Below are positions 44,092-51,995 of a DNA stretch of 64,000 nucleotides, piece after piece; position 1 is the first letter of the stretch, and each line of letters starts with the position of its first letter. The notes under the pieces were generated by a model that worked only from the letters and a program-made list of their open reading frames with translations, was not told where the DNA came from and searched no databases. The DNA lies in contig NZ_JAHUTS010000010.1 in assembly GCF_019209835.1 (NCBI RefSeq), forward strand, positions 62,001-126,000, given 5' to 3'. The translations under genes were made by a program, and so were the position numbers. Origin of the DNA: Enterovibrio paralichthyis. GTDB taxonomy: Bacteria > Pseudomonadota > Gammaproteobacteria > Enterobacterales > Vibrionaceae.

Positions 44092-45069
44092 ATGAACTTT
44101 CCCAAACCCTTGCTTGCCATGACCCTTGCGGCGCTGCTCGCGTCACCTGCCATTGCCAAGGAAGTGGCCTATGTTGCCAATGAAAAGGATGACACCATCA
44201 GCGTGATCGACATGGACACCATGGAAGTGACGGACACCATTGAGGTCGGGGATCGTCCCCGGGGAATTGAGCTCAGCAAAGACGGTACCCAGCTCTATAT
44301 CTGTGCCAGTGAATCTGACACTGTGCAAGTGATGGATTTGGCCACTAATACCATTGTCGGTGAGCTGCCGTCCGGTGAAGATCCGGAACTGTTTGCCCTG
44401 AGCCCGGATGGCAAGCGCCTCTATATCGCAAACGAAGATGATGCCCTGATGACGGTAGTCGATATTCCAACCACCAGTGTGGTGGCGCAGGTAGAAGTCG
44501 GGGTTGAGCCTGAGGGCGTGGCGGTCAGCCCGGACGGGAAAATGGCGATCATCACGTCAGAAACCTCCAACATGGCGCACTGGATTGATACCGAAACCAA
44601 CCAGATGGTGCACAACACCCTGGTGGATGCCCGCCCGCGCTACGCCACTTTCACACCGGACGGCAAGCAGCTTTGGGTCAGCGCAGAGATTGGCGGCACC
44701 GTGTCGGTGATTGATACCGATAGTAAGGAAATCATCAAGAAAATTGGCTTTGCCCCCAAAGGGGTACACAAGGACAAAGTGCAGCCGGTGGGCGTAAAAA
44801 TCACCGCTGACGGCAAAACCGCTTTTGTTGCACTTGGGCCTGCAAACCATGTCGCTGTGGTCAATACTGACACCTTGGAAGTGGAAGATTACCTGCTGGT
44901 CGGCCGCCGCGTGTGGCAGATGGCATTTAATGAAGCGCAGGACAGACTGCTGGCCACCAACGGAGTCAGCGGCGATGTTTCCATCATTGATGTGCCCAAC
45001 CGCGAGGTGATCAAAACGGTGAAAGTCGGCCGCTACCCTTGGGGCGTGGCGGTACGCCAGGTTGAATAG
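44092..45069 (+). CDS. PQQ-catabolism-associated YVTN beta-propeller protein
   Basis: A 325-aa exported protein; a signal peptide (about 1-22, ending AIA) precedes a seven-bladed propeller of YVTN-type repeats. Examples are VAYVANEKDDTISVIDMDTM, QLYICASESDTVQVMDLAT and RLYIANEDDALMTVVDIPTT, roughly every 42 residues. It belongs to the family found with PQQ-associated ABC genes (TIGR03866 type). It may bind a partner protein or metal in the periplasm; catalysis is not expected. It sits 40 bases after the binding-protein gene and 19 before the ATPase gene. Confidence 0.87.
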   Translation: MNFPKPLLAMTLAALLASPAIAKEVAYVANEKDDTISVIDMDTMEVTDTIEVGDRPRGIELSKDGTQLYICASESDTVQVMDLATNTIVGELPSGEDPELFALSPDGKRLYIANEDDALMTVVDIPTTSVVAQVEVGVEPEGVAVSPDGKMAIITSETSNMAHWIDTETNQMVHNTLVDARPRYATFTPDGKQLWVSAEIGGTVSVIDTDSKEIIKKIGFAPKGVHKDKVQPVGVKITADGKTAFVALGPANHVAVVNTDTLEVEDYLLVGRRVWQMAFNEAQDRLLATNGVSGDVSIIDVPNREVIKTVKVGRYPWGVAVRQVE

Positions 45070-45088
45070 GAGACGGTGATCCCGGCGC

Positions 45089-45814
45089 ATGATTGATGTT
45101 TCTGCTCTTACTCACCACTACGGCCCGCGCTGCGCGTTGGATGGAGTTTCATTCTCCCTTGGGCGCGGCCTGCATATGTTACTTGGCCCCAACGGCGCCG
45201 GAAAAAGCACCCTGTTTTCACTCCTGACCCGGCTGACCCCAGTGCAACAGGGTGAAATTCATCTTTTGGGTCAAAAGCCTGATCGGAACACCATGGCAAA
45301 GCTTGGCATGGTGTTCCAGCAAAATACCTTGGATCTGGACTTAACCGTGGGGCAAAACCTCAGTTACTACGGGGCGCTGCACGGTTTCAGCAAAGCGCAA
45401 AGCCTGAAGAAAGCCGCGCCATTGCTGGAACATTTTTCCCTGACGGACAGGCTCAATGACAAAGTTCGCAGCCTTAACGGTGGTCACCGCCGCCGTACCG
45501 AGCTGGTGCGTTCATTGATGCACGCACCGTCCATTTTGCTGTTGGACGAACCGACCAGTGGCCTCGATCCCAAGGCGCGATCTTCGCTGTCTGACGCGGT
45601 ACGTTCGCTCTGCGACCAGCAACCGCTTTGCGTGCTGTGGGCCACTCACCTGATTGAAGAGGTGGACGACAAAGACGATGTGGTGATCCTCCACAAAGGC
45701 AAGCTTCGGGCACACAATACCGCTCAGGAGTTACGCACGCTCCACCAGCACCCGACCCTCGCCAAAGTGTTTGCTACCCTGACAGCCGATGACGGCACGG
45801 AGCGTGGTGCATGA
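45089..45814 (+). CDS. PQQ-catabolism-associated ABC transporter, ATP-binding protein
   Basis: A 241-aa ABC ATPase with Walker A GPNGAGKST (residues about 34-42), a Q-loop in GMVFQQNTLD, the signature as LNGGHRRRTELVR (a variant of the usual LSGGQ), and Walker B LLLDEPTSGLDP. It energises the permease encoded next, whose start overlaps its stop. The set resembles export-type (ABC-2) systems more than importers. It matches the family annotated with PQQ catabolism (TIGR03864 type). Confidence 0.9.
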   Translation: MIDVSALTHHYGPRCALDGVSFSLGRGLHMLLGPNGAGKSTLFSLLTRLTPVQQGEIHLLGQKPDRNTMAKLGMVFQQNTLDLDLTVGQNLSYYGALHGFSKAQSLKKAAPLLEHFSLTDRLNDKVRSLNGGHRRRTELVRSLMHAPSILLLDEPTSGLDPKARSSLSDAVRSLCDQQPLCVLWATHLIEEVDDKDDVVILHKGKLRAHNTAQELRTLHQHPTLAKVFATLTADDGTERGA

Positions 45815-46599
45815 AATACTGGTACGCCTTTGTCGGCATTTGCTACCGCGAGTGGTTGCGCTTTTTTTCCCAGCGGGCACGTTTCGCGGCCAGTCTGGTG
45901 CGCCCTTTGCTCTGGCTGGTGGTGTTTGCCGCCGGTTTCCGCGCCGCGCTCGGCATCGCTATCATGGAGCCCTACAGCACCTACATCAATTACGAGGAAT
46001 ATATCCTGCCCGGCCTGTGCGCCATGATTTTGCTGTTCAACGGCATGCAAAGCTCCCTGTCGATTGTGTATGACCGCGAGATGGGCAGTATCAAGGTGCT
46101 GCTGACCAGCCCGCTTCCCCGGCCATTTCTGCTGCTGTCCAAGCAGATCGCGAGCGCCCTGGTGAGCGTGTTGCAGGTGGGGGCATTTTTAGTGATTGCC
46201 GCCCTGTATGACAGGCCGCTTTCCCCCATGGGGTATCTGATGGTGATCCCCGCCCTTTTCCTGGTTGCCCTGATGCTGAGTGCTCTCGGGATTGTGATTG
46301 CTTCGCGCATCAAACAGCTGGAAAACTTCGCCGGGGTGATGAACTTTGTCATCTTCCCGATGTTCTTTCTCTCCTCCGCTCTCTATCCGCTGTGGAAAAT
46401 GCAGGAAGCCAGTTTGTGGCTGTATGACATTTGCCGTTTTAACCCCTTCACCTTCGGGGTCGAACTGATCCGCTTTGCCCTCTACCAACAGCTCAACCTC
46501 AATGCGCTTTTGGTGGTGGCGGGTTGTACCTTTGCCTTCGTGGTACTGGCAGTAATTGGCTTCCAGCCCGTCAAAGAAACCGGAAAGAAAGGCGGCTGA
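45811..46599 (+). CDS. ABC-2 type permease of the PQQ-associated system
   Basis: A 262-aa inner-membrane protein with six predicted helices (for example LLWLVVFAAGFRAALGIAIM and VGAFLVIAALYD) and the ABC-2 motif region MGSIKVLLTSPLPRPFLLLSKQ (split near 92-113). It partners the ATPase, with an ATGA overlap. ABC-2 permeases mostly export; the substrate is not known. Because binding and propeller proteins precede it, a role in exporting or loading something for periplasmic quinoproteins is possible. Confidence 0.88.
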   Translation: MKYWYAFVGICYREWLRFFSQRARFAASLVRPLLWLVVFAAGFRAALGIAIMEPYSTYINYEEYILPGLCAMILLFNGMQSSLSIVYDREMGSIKVLLTSPLPRPFLLLSKQIASALVSVLQVGAFLVIAALYDRPLSPMGYLMVIPALFLVALMLSALGIVIASRIKQLENFAGVMNFVIFPMFFLSSALYPLWKMQEASLWLYDICRFNPFTFGVELIRFALYQQLNLNALLVVAGCTFAFVVLAVIGFQPVKETGKKGG

Positions 46600-46621
46600 T
46601 TTCACCAGATTGCAGGCACAA

Positions 46622-46649
46622 AAAAACCGCGCCGGAGCGCGGTTTTTGT
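46622..46649. terminator. Bidirectional terminator between the ABC permease and the OMP gene
   Basis: The stem AACCGCGC/GCGCGGTT has an A-run on the left and a T-run on the right between convergent genes. Confidence 0.8.
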
Positions 46650-46665
46650 CTTTCTAACCGGGAGA

Positions 46666-47304
46666 TTAGAAGTTCAGCTCTACACCACCGAAGAAACCGT
46701 CGTTTTGGAACGATTGCTTGGTCGCGAAGTAGTTGAAATCGTAGTCCTGAATGCGGTAGCCCGCTTTGAAGTTCAGGTCTGCAGCCACCAGGCCCACAGT
46801 GAACAGAATACCTGCTTCACCATCTACGGTGTTGTTTTCGTCGTAGCTACCAAAGCTGAAGCTACCGAACAGTGATACTGGCGTTGCAGGAATGCCCAGG
46901 CGCACGTCTGAGTATACGTTTGGCTGCCACTCGTCAAACTGCTGACCATCAAAACGGCCAGTGAAGTTTTGCAGGTTCAGACCGATGTCGAAAGACAGCA
47001 GGTCATTGTCCAGGATTTCGTAGTACGCAATGAAGTCATACTGGGAGAAATCGGTGTTGAACTTTGCAGATTCCACGCCGGTGTAACGCACTTTCGCGTT
47101 AGGGATCAGCGGGATGAAGTGTTCAAAAGCGGCGTAGTAAGATGGCTGAACACTTGCGTCATCGGCACGAACGTCGTTGATTTTCGCATCCGCGTACCAC
47201 GCATCTGCGCCCACTTTCGCCCCAAGAAGCACTGCTGACTGAGCCGGCATTGAAAATGCGCCTGCCACTGCCAGCGCAGCAAGAGAAAGGTTTAGTTTTT
47301 TCAT
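46666..47304 (-). CDS. TIGR04219-type outer-membrane protein
   Basis: A 212-aa outer-membrane beta-barrel. It has a signal peptide (about 1-23, ending QSA), amphipathic strands with alternating hydrophobic residues (VLLGAKVGADAWYADAKI), and a C-terminal phenylalanine (GFFGGVELNF), as needed for Bam-dependent assembly. It resembles the TIGR04219 family of Vibrio and relatives, whose function is unknown. Confidence 0.82.
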   Translation of the reverse strand: MKKLNLSLAALAVAGAFSMPAQSAVLLGAKVGADAWYADAKINDVRADDASVQPSYYAAFEHFIPLIPNAKVRYTGVESAKFNTDFSQYDFIAYYEILDNDLLSFDIGLNLQNFTGRFDGQQFDEWQPNVYSDVRLGIPATPVSLFGSFSFGSYDENNTVDGEAGILFTVGLVAADLNFKAGYRIQDYDFNYFATKQSFQNDGFFGGVELNF

Positions 47305-47445
47305 TTGAAAGGGCTCCGCCTTACATTTTTGAGTTTATGTTTGCGAGCACTATAGCAAAACCAAGACAAATATTCCGCACATCCTGCCGGATTTTTATGC
47401 GGAATAGGTCAATAACGCTGTCTGCCCCTGCAAGGCGGGCGCCGG

Positions 47446-47712
47446 TCAGTACCGGCGCGCATTGTGGTAACGGCGGGAGCGTTTGTAACAATAGTCACGG
47501 CACTGGTGTGCGGTTTTATCCCGGCCTTTAAGCAGCCATACAATCACCGCAATCAACACAATCCATGGCAGCAACTTAAACATCAGGCCGACCATACCGG
47601 CCAGTGCCATCACGATAAACCCTACCGCCATTGCAGCGATGATGCCGATGAAGCTCAAACCTGTCGCCAACAGCGCAATGGTAAAACCAACCAGAAACAG
47701 AAACTCAATCAT
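47446..47712 (-). CDS. pspG: Phage shock protein G
   Basis: An 88-aa inner-membrane protein with two to three hydrophobic helices (LFLVGFTIALLATGLSFIGI; VGLMFKLLPWIVLIAVIVWL) and a basic, tyrosine-rich tail. The sequence pattern matches PspG, an effector of the phage shock response. Its position beside dusA is the same as in E. coli. A sigma-54 promoter would be expected in the 179-base gap between it and dusA; I did not find a clear one by eye. Confidence 0.85.
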   Translation of the reverse strand: MIEFLFLVGFTIALLATGLSFIGIIAAMAVGFIVMALAGMVGLMFKLLPWIVLIAVIVWLLKGRDKTAHQCRDYCYKRSRRYHNARRY

Positions 47713-47810
47713 CTGACCCTCCTAAGGTACGTGACGTTCCATTGATGTAGACGTCACTGCACGAAGCAGGCCAACTTTACAAAAACCAAAATAATCAGAC
47801 AGATAGCAAA

Positions 47811-47839
47811 AAGGCGTCACAACTGCCTGTGACGCCTTC
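47811..47839 (-). terminator. Terminator after dusA
   Basis: On the minus strand AAGGCGTCACAGGCAGTTGT is the first part of a stem-loop closed by GTGACGCCTT, followed by T residues, about 50 bases after the dusA stop. Confidence 0.7.
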
Positions 47840-47891
47840 TAAAAGATTTAGCAATTTACACCACATAAAGTGGCTTTTTTAACCAGTGTGG

Positions 47892-48896
47892 TTACACATC
47901 CAGATGTTCTGGAATTTTCGCCAGCGCGGCTTCCAGCACTTCAATGCCCGATCCCGGTTTGTGGGCATTTTCACTGATGTAGCGGCGCCACTGGCGTGCG
48001 CCCGGCATGTTCTGGAACAGACCCAGCATGTGACGGCTGATGTGGTTCAGGTAAGTGCCTTTACTTAGCTCCGCCTCAATGTAAGGGAACATCGCCTTTA
48101 CGGCATCGCTGCGCTTGATGATTGGTGCATTGCTGCCAAACAGGCGGCTGTCAACTTCCGCCAGCATGTATGGGCTTTGGTATGCTTCACGGCCAACCAT
48201 CACGCCATCCATGAACTGCAGGTGTTCTTCGCACTGATCCAGCGAGGTGATGCCGCCGTTAATCCCCATAGTCAGGTGCGGAAAGTCTTTTTTCAGCTGA
48301 TATACGCGCGGGTAATCCAGTGGCGGAATTTCACGGTTTTCTTTCGGGCTCAGGCCAGACAGCCAGGCTTTACGGGCATGGATAGTGAAATCGGTGCAAC
48401 CGCCTTTTTCGCTGACAGTGCGTACGAAGTCCACCAGAAAGTCGTAGCTGTCCTGATCGTCGATACCGATACGTGTTTTCACCGTTACCGGCACGTCCAC
48501 CACCTCTTTCATGGCCGCAACACAATGGGCAACCAGTTCGGCTTCACCCATCAGGCAGGCACCAAAACGGCCGTTCTGAACGCGGTCAGACGGACAACCT
48601 ACGTTGAGGTTGATTTCATCATAGCCACGTTCCACCGCCAGCTTGGCACAATGCGCCAGATCGACCGGGTTGGAACCACCCAGTTGCAACGCCAGCGGAT
48701 GCTCTTCCTCGTTATAAGCCAGAAAGTCGCCTTTACCGTGAATGATCGCACCGGTCGTCACCATCTCGGTGTACAGCAGTGCATTCTTGGAAAGGATACG
48801 GTGGAAGTAGCGGCAATGGCGGTCAGTCCAATCGAGCATGGGCGCTATAGAAAAACGATTCGCGGCGTATTTATTGGCTTTATCAGTGTTTTGCAT
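47892..48896 (-). CDS. dusA: tRNA-dihydrouridine(20/20a) synthase
   Basis: FMN enzyme that reduces uridine to dihydrouridine in tRNA D-loops. The 334-aa protein has the N-terminal signature IAPMLDWTDRHCRYF (about 18-32), the motif NLNVGCPSDRVQNGRFGACLM with the catalytic cysteine (near 110), and GREAYQSPYML. The gene is complete. Its 5' end is a known insertion hotspot for a class of tyrosine integrases, and an integrase gene starts 107 bases away on the opposite strand. Confidence 0.95.
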   Translation of the reverse strand: MQNTDKANKYAANRFSIAPMLDWTDRHCRYFHRILSKNALLYTEMVTTGAIIHGKGDFLAYNEEEHPLALQLGGSNPVDLAHCAKLAVERGYDEINLNVGCPSDRVQNGRFGACLMGEAELVAHCVAAMKEVVDVPVTVKTRIGIDDQDSYDFLVDFVRTVSEKGGCTDFTIHARKAWLSGLSPKENREIPPLDYPRVYQLKKDFPHLTMGINGGITSLDQCEEHLQFMDGVMVGREAYQSPYMLAEVDSRLFGSNAPIIKRSDAVKAMFPYIEAELSKGTYLNHISRHMLGLFQNMPGARQWRRYISENAHKPGSGIEVLEAALAKIPEHLDV

Positions 48897-48967
48897 GATT
48901 TAGTCTCAAATCAACACTGTACAAATATACAGTGAATTACCTAGAATCTGATGGAAAATCCTCTTCC

Positions 48968-48987
48968 AGTCCCCCTATAGTCCCCCT
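48968..48987 (+). repeat. Tandem AGTCCCCCT boxes before the integrase gene
   Basis: AGTCCCCCT occurs at 48968-48976 and 48979-48987, 11 bases apart, which is one helical turn. A third copy is at 49201-49209 inside the integrase gene. These may be arm-type integrase sites or a regulator site. Confidence 0.4.
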
Positions 48988-49003
48988 CAAGGAGTAGGAC
49001 AAA

Positions 49004-50077
49004 ATGGCAAGCTACAGCATAGAAACTCGAAAGCTAAAAAGCGGTGAACTTAGGTTCAAGGTAACAGTAGTCGTAAAAAAAGATTCGCGCATTATACACA
49101 GGGAAAGCAAAACTCTAAAAAAGAAAGCACTCGCTAAATCATATGGAATGCGCAGAGTGGCTGAACTGGAGTCAGAAGGGGTACTGAACAGGCCCAAGTC
49201 AGTCCCCCTTGCGGTACTCCTCGATTCTTTTATGGCCGAACCCGAATTGTGGAACAGAACCGGACGAACTAAGCGCTATGTGATTAAGTTACTTAGAGAT
49301 TGTGACATTGCAAAAGTTGAGAGCAATGAACTGAAAACCAGTGACCTGATCCAGCACTGCAAAAATCGCAAGGGTGCGGGAGCTGGCGGCGCTACCATCT
49401 ATCACGATATTGCTTACCTACGTTCGGTGATGAAGAAAGCCAAACCTGTTTTCAATATTGCTGCCAACTTTCAGATTTTTGATGAAGCGGTCCCCGTTCT
49501 GACTGATATGGGCTTAATCGGTAAAAGCCAGAAGCGCACTCGCCGCCCTACTTCCGAAGAATTGAAATTATTGAAAGAAGGTTTGGAGAAAAGGGAGTCC
49601 TTTAGGCCGAATGGGAAAACACGAATCCCATTTACCGATATTCTTGAGTTCAGCATCCTTACCTGTATGCGCATTGGTGAAGTCTGCTCGATTCGATGGG
49701 AAGATCTCGACCAAGAAAACAAAACAGTGGTGGTAAGAGACCGAAAAGACCCGCGCAAAAAGACCGGCAACCACATGCTTGTTCCTTTGCTTGGGGAGTC
49801 TTTTGATATTGCTCTTAGACAACCAAAGAAAGGTGATCGCATATTTCCCTACAACCCGCGAAGCGTGAGCGCAGGATTTCAAAGAGTGCGTAACGAACTA
49901 GGCATTGAAGATTTGAGGTATCACGACTTGCGAAGAGAGGGAGCAAGCCGATTGTTTGAAAAGGGCTACTCAATTGAGGAAGTAGCACAAGTCACAGGAC
50001 ATAGGAGTTTGGATGTACTTTGGCAGGTTTATACTCAGCTATTCCCCTCCAATCTACATAAAAAGGCTCAGCAATGA
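49004..50077 (+). CDS. Tyrosine recombinase/integrase, dusA-associated
   Basis: A 357-aa site-specific recombinase. The basic N-terminal arm-binding region (1-60) is followed by a core-binding domain (about 65-165) and the catalytic domain with Arg223 (MRIGEVCSIRW), His307 and Arg310 (HDLRREG), His333 (GHRSLDVLW) and the nucleophile Tyr343 (QVYTQL). All key residues are present, so it may be active. The gene is divergent from dusA and AT-richer than its neighbours, which fits a foreign element inserted at the 5' end of dusA. Confidence 0.92.
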   Translation: MASYSIETRKLKSGELRFKVTVVVKKDSRIIHRESKTLKKKALAKSYGMRRVAELESEGVLNRPKSVPLAVLLDSFMAEPELWNRTGRTKRYVIKLLRDCDIAKVESNELKTSDLIQHCKNRKGAGAGGATIYHDIAYLRSVMKKAKPVFNIAANFQIFDEAVPVLTDMGLIGKSQKRTRRPTSEELKLLKEGLEKRESFRPNGKTRIPFTDILEFSILTCMRIGEVCSIRWEDLDQENKTVVVRDRKDPRKKTGNHMLVPLLGESFDIALRQPKKGDRIFPYNPRSVSAGFQRVRNELGIEDLRYHDLRREGASRLFEKGYSIEEVAQVTGHRSLDVLWQVYTQLFPSNLHKKAQQ

Positions 50078-50087
50078 GCCTTTTTTA
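50062..50087 (+). terminator. Terminator overlapping the integrase stop
   Basis: AAAGGCTCA-GCAA-TGAGCCTTTTTT forms a tight hairpin with a T-run; the stop codon lies in its right arm. Confidence 0.8.
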
Positions 50088-50119
50088 TTAATCTAAACAA
50101 CTGAAATAAAACAAATTTC

Positions 50120-50205
50120 AAAAAAACACAACCACAAAACGCCCACACGGTAAGATTTATAGGCTATATCGTAGCGTTGCGAATCTGCCTTAGTCTCTTG
50201 TTAGC
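50120..50205 (-). repeat. Truncated attC-like site
   Basis: On the minus strand it begins GCTAACAAGAGACTAAGGCA and continues to a CGCAACGC box, the same order (TAAC, purine-rich, CAACGC) as the 5' half of VCR-type attC sites. The 3' half is missing where the integrase terminator begins. The stop codon of the adjacent small gene lies inside its first box, as is usual for cassettes. Confidence 0.5.
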
Positions 50206-50418
50206 ACACAGCACTTTCCTGATTCAGCGAATCTTCATATTGCTTTCTGCGTTTAGACGACTCTGCGCAAAGCGGCTTTACAATGTAATCATATGACGCA
50301 CTGTTAAAGCCTTGTTTTTCTAACGCTAACAAGCATTTGCTTTCGCTTTAGATTCTAATTTATGGGCAATCACTTTATCTATAACTGGTCTAAAACGATT
50401 CTTACTACGGTAAGACAT
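50201..50418 (-). pseudogene. Frameshifted small integron-cassette gene
   Basis: An ATG at 50418 opens a 30-codon frame (MSYRSKNRFRPVIDKVIAHK at the start) that stops at 50326. A one-base shift just before the stop restores a frame (LLALEKQGFNSASYDYIVKP and on to ESAVC) that ends at 50201 inside the attC-like site. Joined, the two would encode about 72 basic residues. The simplest reading is a cassette gene broken by a single-base indel. I do not recognise the protein. Confidence 0.45.
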
Positions 50419-50492
50419 TCAATCATTCTCTTATTAATAAATCCACTGAATATTGCAGATTCTACCTTTTAAGTTCAATTGCTTATGTTTAA

Positions 50493-50616
50493 TAACGCCG
50501 CGTTAAGTGGTGAACAACGCTACCACCAAACCTAAACCATTGCGCCATAAACACGAAACCCAACCCTGAACTGAAAATGCCAAGCGTTGGGAATCACTCT
50601 CAAATTTATTGTTAGC
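50493..50616 (-). repeat. VCR-like attC site of an integron cassette
   Basis: A 124-base imperfect palindrome on the minus strand from GCTAACAATAAATTTGAGAG to CTTAACGCGGCGTTA. It has outer TAAC/GTTA boxes and inner CAACGCT/AGCGTTG boxes at 50515-50521 and 50584-50590. Length, box order and the central GGTTTCGTGTTTATGG-like region match Vibrio VCR repeats. No integron integrase is near, so this is a cassette remnant outside an integron. Confidence 0.7.
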
Positions 50617-50708
50617 TGTCAATTGTACACTTTGTGACCACACGCATAGAAAAACATATAAAAGACTATTATTTTACATACTAAATTATCAACAAAAAGA
50701 AAGTTATT

Positions 50709-51563
50709 ATGAAAAAACTTACCCTCCTTGCTACAACAATACTTCTTTCCACAACTTCTTTTGCTGCAACTAGACTAAATGTTGATGGAGCTGTACAAAC
50801 CGAAACAATACGCATTGCTTCATATAACATTATGGCATCTCGAATGGGTGACACTGTGGCCATTCGTGATGCTATAAAAGAAATAAATGCAGATATTATC
50901 GGACTGCAAGAGGTCGATAACAAAACAGGACGCTCTGGTAAAAACTTCAGTTCTAAAGGTGTAGAACCAATAAACCAAGCTGAATACTTTGCTAAAGAAC
51001 TGAACATGCACTTCGCATTTTGTCAGGCTATCGAGTTTGATGGTGGCTCATATGGACATGCCATTCTTTCAAAATACCCTGTAAAAACAATTAAGACCGT
51101 ACAACTACCAAATAAAGACAACAAAGAGCAACGAGTGGCTTGTGCCGTTGAAGTTGATGTACCTAACTACCCTGCGCCTATCATTGCGGTGACAGCACAC
51201 CTTGACCATACTGACACCGACTTGAGACTTGCCCAAGTTCGCGCTCTAAATGGAAACTTTTCAGCTTGGGACTTTGAACATGGTACTCCAGTAGTCATTG
51301 GCGACTTAAACCTACCAACACAATCCAATGAATACTTTGAGTTACAACAATGGTTCAAAGAAACAGATAAAGACCTTCAACTTACAGCCCCCGCTTGGAA
51401 TCCAGATCGAAAAATTGACTACATTATGACGAGTACAGCGCAAGAATGGGATATCGAGAATGTTGAGATTCCAAAGCCAACAGCAACTGTTTCTGGTAAA
51501 GCGTGGTATGAAATTTCGGATCACTTGCCAGTAATTGTAGATATGAAACTTACAGAAAAATAA
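50709..51563 (+). CDS. Secreted endonuclease/exonuclease/phosphatase-family protein
   Basis: A 284-aa AT-rich gene. A signal peptide (about 1-20, ending SFAA) precedes the EEP fold. The conserved residues are visible: Asn40 in IASYNIMAS, Glu68 in GLQEVD, GGSYGHAILSKYP, HLDHTDTDLR, the Asp/Asn pair in VIGDLNLPTQSNE, DYIMTS, and the final SDHLPV. The family cleaves phosphodiesters (DNA, RNA, sphingomyelin, inositol phosphates); the substrate cannot be told from sequence. It is flanked by attC-type sequences and probably entered as a cassette, transcribed against the attC direction. Confidence 0.82.
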   Translation: MKKLTLLATTILLSTTSFAATRLNVDGAVQTETIRIASYNIMASRMGDTVAIRDAIKEINADIIGLQEVDNKTGRSGKNFSSKGVEPINQAEYFAKELNMHFAFCQAIEFDGGSYGHAILSKYPVKTIKTVQLPNKDNKEQRVACAVEVDVPNYPAPIIAVTAHLDHTDTDLRLAQVRALNGNFSAWDFEHGTPVVIGDLNLPTQSNEYFELQQWFKETDKDLQLTAPAWNPDRKIDYIMTSTAQEWDIENVEIPKPTATVSGKAWYEISDHLPVIVDMKLTEK

Positions 51564-51842
51564 TAACTCCATATGCGCCGTTGTTGATTCAGCGGCGTAT
51601 AGCTAACGCTTATTAGCTAGCTTCCACCCACCTAACTCAACTCACTTTGTGAATGGCTAATTTTAACCGGACAACAATACCACTTATTTATCAAACAGCT
51701 AGGCATATGAACAATCAAACCTTATGCAAACTGTGTCCCATATCATTAATCAGTATGCCTTCCTTACTACAATCGCAAAAAAGCCCACTTCAAAGAGTGG
51801 GCTAACACAATCAAACGTCATATGACGAAGACAATGACGTTT
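51564..51842. other. Gap with hairpin and attC-like half-site
   Basis: Just after the EEP gene lies a stem (TATGCGCCG/CGGCGTATA, 51576-51604) that may end its transcript. It is followed by GCTAACGCTTATTAGCTAGC (51605-51624) and CCACCCACC, which resembles the 3' half of an attC on the minus strand. The other half is not evident. The rest shows no gene. Confidence 0.4.
51780..51803 (-). terminator. Terminator of the minus-strand phage-like gene block
   Basis: On the minus strand AGCCCACTCTTTGAAGTGGGCT forms a hairpin followed by six T residues, 40 bases after the last small gene of the block. Confidence 0.8.
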
Positions 51843-51995
51843 TTAATGACGTTCTTCTAGACGAACAATCCGCTCTTCCATTTTTTCCATCGTTCGACGG
51901 ATCCACTTGAGGTCGGTTTTAATCGCTACGCCAACACCAATACCACTAGAGATTGCGCTCACCGCAGCTATTATTAGGGTTTGGTATTCCGCCAT
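51843..51995 (-). CDS. 50-aa membrane protein with charged C-terminus
   Basis: A short gene whose ATG overlaps the stop of the preceding gene by one base (TAATG). The product has one N-terminal transmembrane helix rich in Ala, Ile and Gly (LIIAAVSAISSGIGVGVAI) and a C-terminal amphipathic helix of alternating charges ending RIVRLEERH. The layout resembles small phage XhlA/spanin-like accessories, but no family is assigned. Translational coupling supports that it is real. Confidence 0.6.
   Translation of the reverse strand: MAEYQTLIIAAVSAISSGIGVGVAIKTDLKWIRRTMEKMEERIVRLEERH

Noticed and set aside
47713..49003. A tRNA or tmRNA gene as the integration target of the integrase
   Set aside because: No cloverleaf or tRNA 3' end was found beside the integrase; the adjacent gene is dusA, a known target class.
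50078..51842. A CRISPR array in the AT-rich part of the accessory element
   Set aside because: The repeated short motifs here (TTGTTAGC/GCTAAC) are inverted attC boxes and are not regularly spaced direct repeats; no cas gene is present.
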